The notes under the pieces were generated by a model. It had not been told where the DNA came from. It ran no database searches and saw only the letters and a program-made list of their open reading frames with translations. From NCBI GenBank assembly GCA_013001485.1, contig JABDMN010000354.1, positions 1 to 6,106 of the forward strand: a stretch of DNA of 6,106 bases, in the 5' to 3' direction. This DNA comes from Acidimicrobiia bacterium. GTDB lineage: Bacteria; Actinomycetota; Acidimicrobiia; Spongiisociales; UBA5794. How positions within the stretch are numbered: the first letter of the stretch is position 1; each line of letters opens with the position of its first letter. A program made the position numbers and the translations under genes. Of this stretch, positions 1 to 5,765 are shown piece after piece.

Positions 1-53
1 CGCGCAAACATGCGCTGAAGGAGATTCGCGAGGAATCTCTGGGGATGCGATGA
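1..53 (+). CDS. def: C-terminal end of probable peptide deformylase (partial, 5' end outside window)
   Basis: An open frame enters from the left edge (first full codon at 3) and stops at the TGA at 51-53. It encodes RKHALKEIREESLGMR. This basic, helical tail resembles the end of type 1 peptide deformylases, which often finish with an (R/K)-x-A-(L/M)-(R/K)-x-I-R pattern. Deformylase removes the formyl group from nascent N-terminal Met and is commonly encoded just before fmt. Its stop overlaps the fmt start (ATGA), which suggests translational coupling. No catalytic motif lies inside the window, so the call rests on the short tail plus context. A different gene that usually precedes fmt cannot be excluded. 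Confidence 0.6.
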   Translation, partial: RKHALKEIREESLGMR

Positions 54-955
54 CCCGGGCCGTGTTTCTGGGCAGCCCACCTGCGGCCGTGCCGTCCCTG
101 GCCGCGGCCGCGAGTTGTGTCAACGTCGTCGGAGTCATCACCCAACCAGACCGACCCAAGGGCCGCCGAGGAGATCCCGTGCCGACGGCAGTCAAGGAAG
201 CCGCCCTCGATTGGGGAATCGATCTCTATCAACCCTCCGCCGGCGAGTTGAAGGAAGTCATCGACGACCTTCGTCCCGATGTTGGCGTGGTCGTGGCGTA
301 CGGCAAGCTTCTCAAGCCCGAGGTCCTGGCAGTACCGACACACGGGTTTGTCAACGTGCACTTCTCGCTGTTGCCTCGGTGGCGGGGAGCAGCACCCGTC
401 CAGGCGGCGATTGCCGCCGGCGACAGCGAGTCCGGTGTATCGATCATGAGGCTGGACGAGGGACTCGACACTGGGCCGGTGGTCACGACAGCGTCGACGC
501 CGATCGCAAGTTACGACACGGGAGGGCGGCTCACCGCCCGGCTGGCAGGTGTCGGCGCGGACCTCCTGGCGGACGCTCTTCCTCGGCTCCTGGCGGGTGA
601 GCTGACCTCCGAGCCGCAGGACGACGCTGGTGCCACCCACGCTCCTCGCCTGGAGCCGTCCGATGCTCGCCTCGATCCGGGCCAGTCGGCCGAAGAGCTG
701 GAGAGGAAGGTGCGAGCCTTCCAGCCGCGACCTGGCGCATGGCTCGACACAGCCGACGGACGCATCAAGATCCATGCGGTCACCGTGAGTGCTGAAGACA
801 CCGAGCCGGGCGTGATCGCTGCCACCGAAGAAGTACGACTGGGCACCCGGTCGGGAAGTCTCGTCCTGCACACGATCCAGCCTGCAGGCAAGAACGCCAT
901 GGATGCCAGGGCATGGATGAACGGACGTCGCAACCAGCCCGTCACCGTCTTGTGA
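50..955 (+). CDS. fmt: Methionyl-tRNA formyltransferase
   Basis: This cytosolic enzyme transfers a formyl group from 10-formyltetrahydrofolate to Met-tRNA(fMet) for translation initiation. The protein has 301 residues; the family usually has 300-320. The N-terminal formyltransferase fold (about 1-185) starts with the AVFLGSP strand and has TQPDRPKGR at 31-39. The folate-binding and catalytic signature VNVHFSLLPRWRGAAP lies at 101-116, with catalytic Asn102 and His104. The catalytic Asp is D140 in EGLDTGP. The C-terminal OB-fold tRNA-binding domain (about 200-301) carries THAPRLEPSDARLD, then the FQPRPGAWL and QPAGKNAMDARAW motifs. The ATG at 50 overlaps the upstream stop and has GGGGA at 41-45 as a ribosome-binding site. 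All key residues are present and nothing looks broken. Confidence 0.97.
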   Translation: MTRAVFLGSPPAAVPSLAAAASCVNVVGVITQPDRPKGRRGDPVPTAVKEAALDWGIDLYQPSAGELKEVIDDLRPDVGVVVAYGKLLKPEVLAVPTHGFVNVHFSLLPRWRGAAPVQAAIAAGDSESGVSIMRLDEGLDTGPVVTTASTPIASYDTGGRLTARLAGVGADLLADALPRLLAGELTSEPQDDAGATHAPRLEPSDARLDPGQSAEELERKVRAFQPRPGAWLDTADGRIKIHAVTVSAEDTEPGVIAATEEVRLGTRSGSLVLHTIQPAGKNAMDARAWMNGRRNQPVTVL

Positions 956-2136
956 CAAAGGGAGCCGCAAGCCGAAGCCTTGCCGCCGAGCTGGTTGGTC
1001 GAATCGTTCGCGATGGGGCGTACAGCAACGTCGTGCTCCGGTCGGCAACTTCGAAACTCTCGCCCCCGGATCGTGCCCTGGTGTACGCCGATGTGTATGC
1101 GGTCCTGCGACGCCGCGACGCAATCGATGAACTCATCGCGGGAGTCTCCGGACGGTCTGTCGCGGACATCGACCCGGACCTGCTCGACCGCCTTCGGGTA
1201 GGCGTGGTCGAGCTCAAGGTCCACAACACCCCACCGCACGCGGCGGTGGACTCGATTGTGGGCGGAGTCGACAACCGCGGGCGGCGGGGTTTCGTCAACG
1301 CCGTGCTGAGGAAACTCGTTGGCGCTGCCGAACTCCCGCCTCCCCGCCTGCCTGACTGGATCCGTTCGGTACTCGAAACTGACTGGGGGACCGTGGATGC
1401 CTTCGAGGCGGCGTCCCTTGCCGATGCGCCACTGGCGGTTCGTCTACGACCGGGAGCGCCGGAGGTCGGCAACGCCGTAGAAGGCATTGCCCCCGCCCGG
1501 ATCATTGAGGATGCCGCGACGGCAGGAGATCTCGTCCGCAAAGGAGAGGCGACCATCGCCGACCCGGCGTCCACTGCAGTAGGGATGGCGGTCGAGGCGG
1601 CACCTGGCGAGCGCATCCTGGATATGGCTGCTGCGCCTGGCGGCAAGACAATTCATCTCCGTGACGCCATGGAAGGCACGGGCCTGTTGGTCGCAGCCGA
1701 CGTCCATCACCGCCGGCTGGTGTCTGCGGCAAGGCGCGTAGAAGATCCATGGATCTCGTGGCTCCTCGTCGACGGGACCAGACCGGCGTTCAAGCCCGGT
1801 TCGTTCGATCGTGTCCTGCTCGATGCCCCCTGCACGGGCCTCGGGACACTGCGGCGGAGACCGGAGATCATGCATCGCATCGAACCGCGTTCGATCGATG
1901 ATCTGGCGAAGCTCCAGAGTCGGCTCCTCGACGCTGCGATCGACCTGGTTCGGCCGGGGGGACGCGTGGTCTATTCGGTGTGCACCGTGACAGCAGCCGA
2001 GACGACCGGCATCGTTGGCCCACGTGGCGGGCGGGCACCCGCCGGCCTTCCTGGTGCTGACCTCGGGAGTGGTCTCATGCTTCGTCCGGACACGACCGGC
2101 ACCGATGGCATGTTCATCTCAGTGATCGATCGCTGA
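952..2136 (+). CDS. rsmB: 16S rRNA (cytosine-C5) methyltransferase RsmB (Fmu), with suspected paired frameshift near the 3' end
   Basis: This S-adenosylmethionine-dependent enzyme methylates C967 (E. coli numbering) of 16S rRNA. I chose the GTG at 952 (394 residues). It overlaps the fmt stop as GTGA, and the upstream ATG at 913 would put 13 extra residues inside fmt. Residues 1-125 form the NusB-like RNA-binding domain, including PPHAAVDSIV and FVNAVLRKL (114-122). The Rossmann methyltransferase domain has motif I DMAAAPGGKT (224-233), acidic D250 and D274, and DAPCTG (291-296, Cys294). The catalytic cysteine is in YSVCT (Cys344). The end, GTDGMFISVIDR, is typical. Residues 355-375 (2014-2076) are Gly/Pro-rich and unlike the family. 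The +1 frame there encodes a family-like segment with HPPAF, so a compensating pair of indels is likely. Catalytic parts are intact and the protein may still work. Confidence 0.93.
   Translation: MTKGAASRSLAAELVGRIVRDGAYSNVVLRSATSKLSPPDRALVYADVYAVLRRRDAIDELIAGVSGRSVADIDPDLLDRLRVGVVELKVHNTPPHAAVDSIVGGVDNRGRRGFVNAVLRKLVGAAELPPPRLPDWIRSVLETDWGTVDAFEAASLADAPLAVRLRPGAPEVGNAVEGIAPARIIEDAATAGDLVRKGEATIADPASTAVGMAVEAAPGERILDMAAAPGGKTIHLRDAMEGTGLLVAADVHHRRLVSAARRVEDPWISWLLVDGTRPAFKPGSFDRVLLDAPCTGLGTLRRRPEIMHRIEPRSIDDLAKLQSRLLDAAIDLVRPGGRVVYSVCTVTAAETTGIVGPRGGRAPAGLPGADLGSGLMLRPDTTGTDGMFISVIDR
2014..2077 (+). other. Probable pair of compensating single-base indels inside rsmB
   Basis: In the annotated frame, 2014-2076 encodes a Gly/Pro/Arg-rich stretch, and only 11 of 21 codons end in G or C. 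In the +1 frame from 2018 to 2065, all 16 codons end in G or C. They encode AHVAGGHPPAFLVLTS, which continues ETTGIV smoothly and places the H-P-x-F seen in RsmB proteins after the catalytic YSxCT motif. The annotated frame regains family character at GSGLMLRPDTTGTDGMF. This fits one extra base around 2016-2018 (GG in gttggcc) and one missing base around 2065-2067 (a G in the GGG). Whether these are sequencing errors or real mutations cannot be told from one sequence. Confidence 0.7.
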
Positions 2137-2142
2137 TCGGGG

Positions 2143-2148
2143 TAGTCT
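2143..2148 (+). promoter_or_regulatory. Possible -10 box of a promoter for ppk2-rpe-response regulator
   Basis: TAGTCT fits the actinobacterial TAnnnT -10 pattern and lies in the only gap between rsmB and ppk2 (2137-2172). Transcription starting about 7 bases later would give a leader of roughly 18 bases containing the ppk2 ribosome-binding site AGGGG (2164-2168). No convincing -35 is visible: the hexamer at 17-base spacing is CAGTGA. Readthrough from rsmB is equally possible. Confidence 0.3.
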
Positions 2149-2172
2149 CCCGTAGCCGAAAACAGGGGTCCC

Positions 2173-2961
2173 ATGAAGGTTGAACCAGGGTCGCGCGTCG
2201 ACCTGTCTGCGATCTCCGCCACCGAGACGGGCGGACTCACCCGCGAGGACGCCGAACGGCGTTTCAAGGACCTCGCCAAAGAGTTAGGTGAGCTCGGCCG
2301 TCTGCTGTGGGCCGACGGCAGCAGGAAATTGCTGATGGTGCTTCAGGCCATGGATACCGGCGGCAAGGACGGCACGATCCGCAAGGTGTTCCGTCGGACC
2401 AATCCGCAAGGCGTCAAGATCGCCAATTTCAAGGTCCCGACAACCGAGGAGCTCGCCCACGACTACCTGTGGAGGGTCCACGAGCACACACCAGGGTCCG
2501 GCGAGATCGGCGTGTTCAATCGCAGTCACTATGAGGACGTGCTCGTCGTGAGAGTCCTCGACCTTGTGCCAGAGGAGCGGTGGTCGAAGCGATTCGATCA
2601 CATCAACGCATTCGAGAAGCTCCTCGCAGACGAGGGCACCATCATTCGCAAGTTCTATCTCCACATCGACAAGGACGAACAGAAGCGTCGCCTGCAGGCA
2701 CGCCTCGACGACCCGACGAAGAACTGGAAGTTCAATACCGGGGACCTCGATCATCGCAAGCTCTGGGATTCCTACATGGCCGCGTATGAGGACGTCCTCG
2801 AGAGGACCTCGACAGACCACGCGCCGTGGCACATCATTCCGGCCAACCACAAGTGGTATCGCAACCTGCTGGTGGCTGAAGTCCTCGTCGAGGCGCTGCG
2901 CGGAGCCGGTCTCGAGTATCCGTTGCCGGAGGAAGACCTCGACGGGATCGTCATCGAGTGA
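2173..2961 (+). CDS. ppk2: PPK2-family polyphosphate kinase (polyphosphate:nucleotide phosphotransferase)
   Basis: This cytosolic enzyme transfers phosphate between inorganic polyphosphate and nucleotides, usually making NTPs from polyphosphate. The single-domain protein has 262 residues. Its Walker A motif is AMDTGGKDGT (59-68, Lys65), followed by NPQGVKIANFK (77-87) and ELAHDYLWRVHEH (93-105). The Walker B-like segment is GVFNRSHYEDVLVVRV (113-128). The lid region is KRRLQARLDDPTKNWKF (171-187), and DHAPWHIIPANHKWYRN (215-231) is the family's C-terminal motif. The GKDGT, NPQGV and HDYLWR wording resembles the PPK2 branch often called class III or PPK2_rel_1, some of whose members phosphorylate AMP as well as ADP; the subclass is my inference. 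AGGGG (2164-2168) precedes the ATG by 4 bases. Its stop overlaps the rpe start (GTGA). It is not part of the usual fmt-rsmB-rpe order. Confidence 0.93.
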   Translation: MKVEPGSRVDLSAISATETGGLTREDAERRFKDLAKELGELGRLLWADGSRKLLMVLQAMDTGGKDGTIRKVFRRTNPQGVKIANFKVPTTEELAHDYLWRVHEHTPGSGEIGVFNRSHYEDVLVVRVLDLVPEERWSKRFDHINAFEKLLADEGTIIRKFYLHIDKDEQKRRLQARLDDPTKNWKFNTGDLDHRKLWDSYMAAYEDVLERTSTDHAPWHIIPANHKWYRNLLVAEVLVEALRGAGLEYPLPEEDLDGIVIE

Positions 2962-3614
2962 AGCCAGGTCGCATCGCTCCGTCCATACTCGCCGCCGACT
3001 TCTCCCGGCTCGGTGAGGAGATCGCCACGGTCGAGGAACACGTCGATTGGCTCCACATCGATGTGATGGACGGCCACTTCGTGCCCAACGTCTCCCTGGG
3101 GATTCCAGTCATCAAGTCGATACGGCCGCACAGCAAGCTCTTCTTCGATTGCCACCTGATGACCACGAATCCCGACGCCTATTTCCCGGCACTTGCCGAG
3201 GCCGGTGCCGACCTGGTGACGGTCCATGTCGAGGTGTTTCCCGATCCAAGACCCGTCGCAGCATTGGCTAGGGCCAACGAGCTGGGCTTCGGGATCGTCC
3301 TGAATCCGATCACTCCTGCGGCCGCCGTCGAACCGTTCCTCGATCTGATGGATGTTGTCGTGGTGATGTCGGTGGAACCGGGCTTTGGCGGGCAGTCCTT
3401 CATGCCTGAGGTGCTGCCCAAGGTCGAGTCCATCCGGAAATGGGTTGATTCACAGGGTCTTCCTGCCGATATCCAGATAGACGGGGGGATAACCCCCAGC
3501 ACGATCGGCTCTGCCCGACAAGCAGGTGCTGACGTGTTCGTCGCAGGGTCGGCGATCTTCGGAGCGCCCGACCCCGTTGACGCCGTGCGTGCGCTACGAA
3601 ACGAGTTGTCATGA
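2958..3614 (+). CDS. rpe: Ribulose-phosphate 3-epimerase
   Basis: This TIM-barrel enzyme interconverts D-ribulose 5-phosphate and D-xylulose 5-phosphate in the pentose phosphate pathway. Ribulose 5-phosphate is also a precursor for riboflavin, which fits the neighbouring rib genes. The protein has 218 residues, normal for the family. Motifs in order are APSILAADFSRL (7-18), LHIDVMDGHFVPN (32-44), DCHLM (64-68), VMSVEPGFGGQ (136-146), IQIDGGI (172-178) and the phosphate-binding VAGSAIFG near the end. The metal ligands and catalytic acids are His33, Asp35, His66 and Asp175. The GTG at 2958 overlaps the ppk2 stop, and a weak GGGA (2944-2947) lies 10 bases upstream. No earlier start makes sense, because the conserved APSIL motif begins at residue 7. 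Confidence 0.97.
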   Translation: MKPGRIAPSILAADFSRLGEEIATVEEHVDWLHIDVMDGHFVPNVSLGIPVIKSIRPHSKLFFDCHLMTTNPDAYFPALAEAGADLVTVHVEVFPDPRPVAALARANELGFGIVLNPITPAAAVEPFLDLMDVVVVMSVEPGFGGQSFMPEVLPKVESIRKWVDSQGLPADIQIDGGITPSTIGSARQAGADVFVAGSAIFGAPDPVDAVRALRNELS

Positions 3615-4537
3615 AAGAGCGGATCCTCGTCGTCGATGACGATCCGGACATCCTGCAGTTTGTGCGGATGAACCTCGAGCTCGAGGGCTTCGAGGCCGAC
3701 ACTGCAGACGGTGGTCTCGTTGCTCTGGAGACCGCAAAAGCCCGCCCGCCCGATCTGGTGTTGCTCGACGTCATGATGCCGGAGATGGACGGGCTCACAG
3801 TGCTGCGCCGCCTCCGCAATTCGCCGGCAACGGCCAACGTGCCCGTCATCATCCTCACGGCCAAGGCTCTGGCCGAGGATCGCGTGAAGGGTCTCGATCT
3901 CGGCGCCGACGACTACATCACCAAGCCATTCGACCTCGAAGAACTGGTCGCCAGGGTTCGCACGGTGCTTCGTCGAGCACAGCAGATGCGCGATCTCTCT
4001 CCGCTGACCGGCCTCCCGGGCAACTTCCGGATCTCTCGCGAGCTGGAGAAGCGAGTTGAGCGAGACGGCGATTTCTCAGTCGTCCACGCCGACCTGGACA
4101 ACTTCAAAGCCTTCAACGACCACTACGGATTCATGCGAGGCGATTCAGTCATCAAGTTTGCGGCTACGACCCTGCTCGATGCGGCAGCGGAGTGCGGAGA
4201 CGAAGAGGCCTTTGTCGGTCACGTTGGTGGCGACGACTTCGTGGCTGTCATCAGCCCGGACCACGTTGAGCAGTTCTGCAAAGAGACCGTCCGCACCTAC
4301 GACGACGGGATCCTCGAGTTCTACGACACCGCAGATGCGTTGCAGGGGTTCATCGAGGTGACCGATCGGCGCGGAGAGCGCCACGCATTCCCTGTCTCCT
4401 CGATCTCGCTGGGCGTCGCCACGAACCAGCGACGCGAGATCAACTCCGAGTGGGAGGCCTCTGCCATCGCATCGGAGATGAAGGAATACGCCAAGCGGCA
4501 GCACGGCAGCAGCTACCAGATCGACCGCCGTACCTGA
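3611..4537 (+). CDS. Response regulator: receiver domain plus degenerate GGDEF-type (GGDDF) output domain
   Basis: The protein has 308 residues, two domains and no membrane segment. The receiver domain (about 3-121) has acidic Asp9/Asp10, phosphoacceptor Asp53 (LLDVMMPEMDG), Thr83 and Lys105 (TKPFD), so it should be phosphorylated by a histidine kinase not in this window. A short linker leads to a GGDEF-like domain (about 130-300). This has SPLTGLPGN (130-138), DLDNFKAFND (161-170, metal and GTP-binding positions kept) and GHVGGDDF (203-210), where the usual GG(D/E)EF reads GGDDF. There is no RxxD inhibitory site. From memory, REC proteins with a GH(I/V)GGDDF motif and a later 'dRrGe...fP...SiGV' segment form a recurring subfamily. 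Cyclic-di-GMP synthesis is therefore doubtful; it may sense GTP or act as a scaffold. The ATG overlaps the rpe stop (ATGA), and no strong ribosome-binding site is visible. Confidence 0.9.
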   Translation: MKERILVVDDDPDILQFVRMNLELEGFEADTADGGLVALETAKARPPDLVLLDVMMPEMDGLTVLRRLRNSPATANVPVIILTAKALAEDRVKGLDLGADDYITKPFDLEELVARVRTVLRRAQQMRDLSPLTGLPGNFRISRELEKRVERDGDFSVVHADLDNFKAFNDHYGFMRGDSVIKFAATTLLDAAAECGDEEAFVGHVGGDDFVAVISPDHVEQFCKETVRTYDDGILEFYDTADALQGFIEVTDRRGERHAFPVSSISLGVATNQRREINSEWEASAIASEMKEYAKRQHGSSYQIDRRT

Positions 4538-4562
4538 CGGCCAGTCACGGTTCCCGTCCCGC

Positions 4563-4568
4563 TACCAT
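4563..4568 (+). promoter_or_regulatory. Possible -10 box of the riboflavin operon promoter
   Basis: TACCAT matches TAnnnT and lies 14 bases before the first base of the FMN riboswitch, so transcription would start at about 4574-4577, just ahead of the aptamer. The best -35-like hexamer, CAGTCA (4542-4547), is weak and has a 15-base spacer. The box sits in the loop of a small inverted repeat (CCCGC at 4558-4562, GCGGG at 4570-4574). Confidence 0.4.
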
Positions 4569-4581
4569 GGCGGGTACAAAC

Positions 4582-4700
4582 GCCCCTTCAGGGCAGGGTG
4601 CAATTCCCGACCGGCGGTGAGAGTCCGCGACCTTGCTTCGGCAAGCTGACCCGGTGGAATCCCGGGACCGACGGTCAGAGTCCGGATGGAAGAAGGAGGC
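4582..4700 (+). ncRNA. FMN riboswitch (RFN element) controlling ribD-ribE
   Basis: The conserved RFN core blocks are present in order: TTCAGGGCAGGGTG (from 4587), TTCCCGACCGGCGGT (4604-4618), the CCGCGA closing of P3, GACCCGGTGGAATCCCGGG, GACCGACGGT, and AGTCCGGATGGAAGAAGG. One variable stem is a neat hairpin, CTTGC-TTCG-GCAAG (4632-4645), with a UUCG tetraloop. The closing stem P1 pairs 4582-4589 with 4692-4700, eight pairs with A4697 bulged. The 3' strand of P1 contains the ribD ribosome-binding site GGAGG (4695-4699). There is no room for a separate terminator before the start codon, so FMN binding should lower translation of ribD by hiding this site. The aptamer identity is firm; the mechanism is inferred. 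Confidence 0.96.
4695..4699 (+). promoter_or_regulatory. ribD ribosome-binding site embedded in riboswitch stem P1
   Basis: GGAGG, part of AAGGAGG (4693-4699), ends four bases before the GTG at 4704. It decides the ribD start. Each of its G residues pairs with C in the P1 stem (C4583-C4586), with A4697 bulged, so it is hidden whenever P1 is formed. Confidence 0.8.
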
Positions 4701-4703
4701 CAC

Positions 4704-5765
4704 GTGACGCCCGGCGTATCAATTGACGCCGACGCCTGGATGCACCGGGCCGTCGGCCTGAGTGCGACAGCACTCCCGCACCCCAACCCTCGGGTCGGCG
4801 CGCTCGTATTCGACCGTGCCGGCGGCGAGGTCGGTTCGGGCGTCCACCGTGTCGCCGGTGACGACCATGCAGAGATTGTGGCGCTTGCTTCCGCTGGAGA
4901 CGCGGCTCGCGGAGGCACCCTGGTCGTGTCGTTGGAGCCCTGCGATCACCAGGGCCTCACCCCTCCTTGCACCGAAGCCATCATCACTGCCGGGATCGAT
5001 CGAGTCATCGTTGGCGCGCTCGACCCCGATGCACGTGTCTCAGGACAAGGCGTTGCCCGGCTGCGCGAGGCCGGGATCGACGTGACCGGCCCGACCGCCA
5101 CGGCCGCTGTCGAAGCCAACGACCCTGCTTACTTCCACCACCGTCGCACCGGTCGGCCTCTGGTCACGCTCAAGTGGGCGATGACGCTCGATGGACAGGT
5201 GGCTGGGGCCGATGGCACCTCGAAGTGGATCACGGGCGATGAGGCTCGGAGGGACGCCCATCGGCTGCGAGCTGCGAGCGATGTCGTCGTCGTGGGGGCA
5301 GGGACGGTCCGCGCGGATGATCCTCGCCTTGATGTCCGGCTCGAGGACCACGTCGGGCCTCAACCGCGTCCGGTCATCGTTGCTGGTGAAGACCCGCTGC
5401 CCGGTGACGCCGCCCTCTGGTCTCGCGACCCGCTCGTCTATTCAGCGAAACCCGTCGACACGCCCTCGGGAGAGGTTGTCGTGTTGTCTGGCCCAGCTGG
5501 CGTCGATCTCGACGCGATGATCAAGGATCTCGAGTCACGGGGGACGCTGGGGATCCTGGTCGAGGGTGGACCAGGCCTCGCAGGGGCACTGTGGAGCAAC
5601 GGCCTCGTCGACCGTGTCGTCGCCTATGCCGGCGCCAAAGTGGGAGGCGGCTCCGGTTTGGCTCCGTTGGACGGTGTCTTTCCCACAGTGGCCGACGCCA
5701 CCGTGGTCAGCATCACAAGCGTCGAGCTGCTTGGTGACACCGTCAAGATCATGGGGGATTGCTGA
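4704..5765 (+). CDS. ribD: Bifunctional riboflavin biosynthesis deaminase/reductase RibD
   Basis: The enzyme catalyses two steps from GTP to riboflavin: deamination of the diaminopyrimidine, then NADPH-dependent reduction of the ribosyl side chain. I chose the GTG at 4704 (353 residues) because of its ribosome-binding site; the ATG at 4686 lies inside the conserved riboswitch core. The N-terminal zinc deaminase domain (about 6-145) shows HPNPRVGA, the HAE motif in DDHAEIVAL, and EPCDHQGLTPPCTEA with the two zinc cysteines. The C-terminal reductase domain begins with LVTLKWAMTLDGQVA, then SKWITGDEARRDAHRLRA, VVVGAGTVRADDPRLDVR, and the late ILVEGGPGLAGAL. Length and both domains are complete. 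The stop overlaps the ribE start (TGATG), which points to coupled expression. In M. tuberculosis the orthologue (ribG) also follows rpe. Confidence 0.96.
   Translation: MTPGVSIDADAWMHRAVGLSATALPHPNPRVGALVFDRAGGEVGSGVHRVAGDDHAEIVALASAGDAARGGTLVVSLEPCDHQGLTPPCTEAIITAGIDRVIVGALDPDARVSGQGVARLREAGIDVTGPTATAAVEANDPAYFHHRRTGRPLVTLKWAMTLDGQVAGADGTSKWITGDEARRDAHRLRAASDVVVVGAGTVRADDPRLDVRLEDHVGPQPRPVIVAGEDPLPGDAALWSRDPLVYSAKPVDTPSGEVVVLSGPAGVDLDAMIKDLESRGTLGILVEGGPGLAGALWSNGLVDRVVAYAGAKVGGGSGLAPLDGVFPTVADATVVSITSVELLGDTVKIMGDC

Noticed and set aside
913..951. Upstream ATG extension of rsmB
   Set aside because: The extra 13 residues lie inside fmt and do not look like RsmB. The GTG at 952 overlaps the fmt stop in the same style as the other junctions.
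511..1239. Long minus-strand open frame of 242 codons, and similar ones at 942-1646 and 2284-2850
   Set aside because: They lie opposite well-identified genes (fmt, rsmB, ppk2), have low-complexity Ser/Arg/Ala-rich or unrecognisable translations, and are expected by chance in high-GC DNA.
2014..2077. Programmed ribosomal frameshifting in rsmB
   Set aside because: No slippery heptamer or downstream stimulatory structure is evident, and two opposite shifts within about 50 bases would be needed. Paired indels or sequence errors are simpler.
2127..2139. Hairpin CGATC-GCT-GATCG at the end of rsmB as a terminator
   Set aside because: The stem is only five pairs, moderate in GC, overlaps the stop codon and is not followed by a T run.
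4686..4703. Upstream ATG extension of ribD
   Set aside because: It sits within the invariant GGATGGAAGAAGG end of the FMN aptamer and precedes the ribosome-binding site. The GTG at 4704 is correctly placed after GGAGG.
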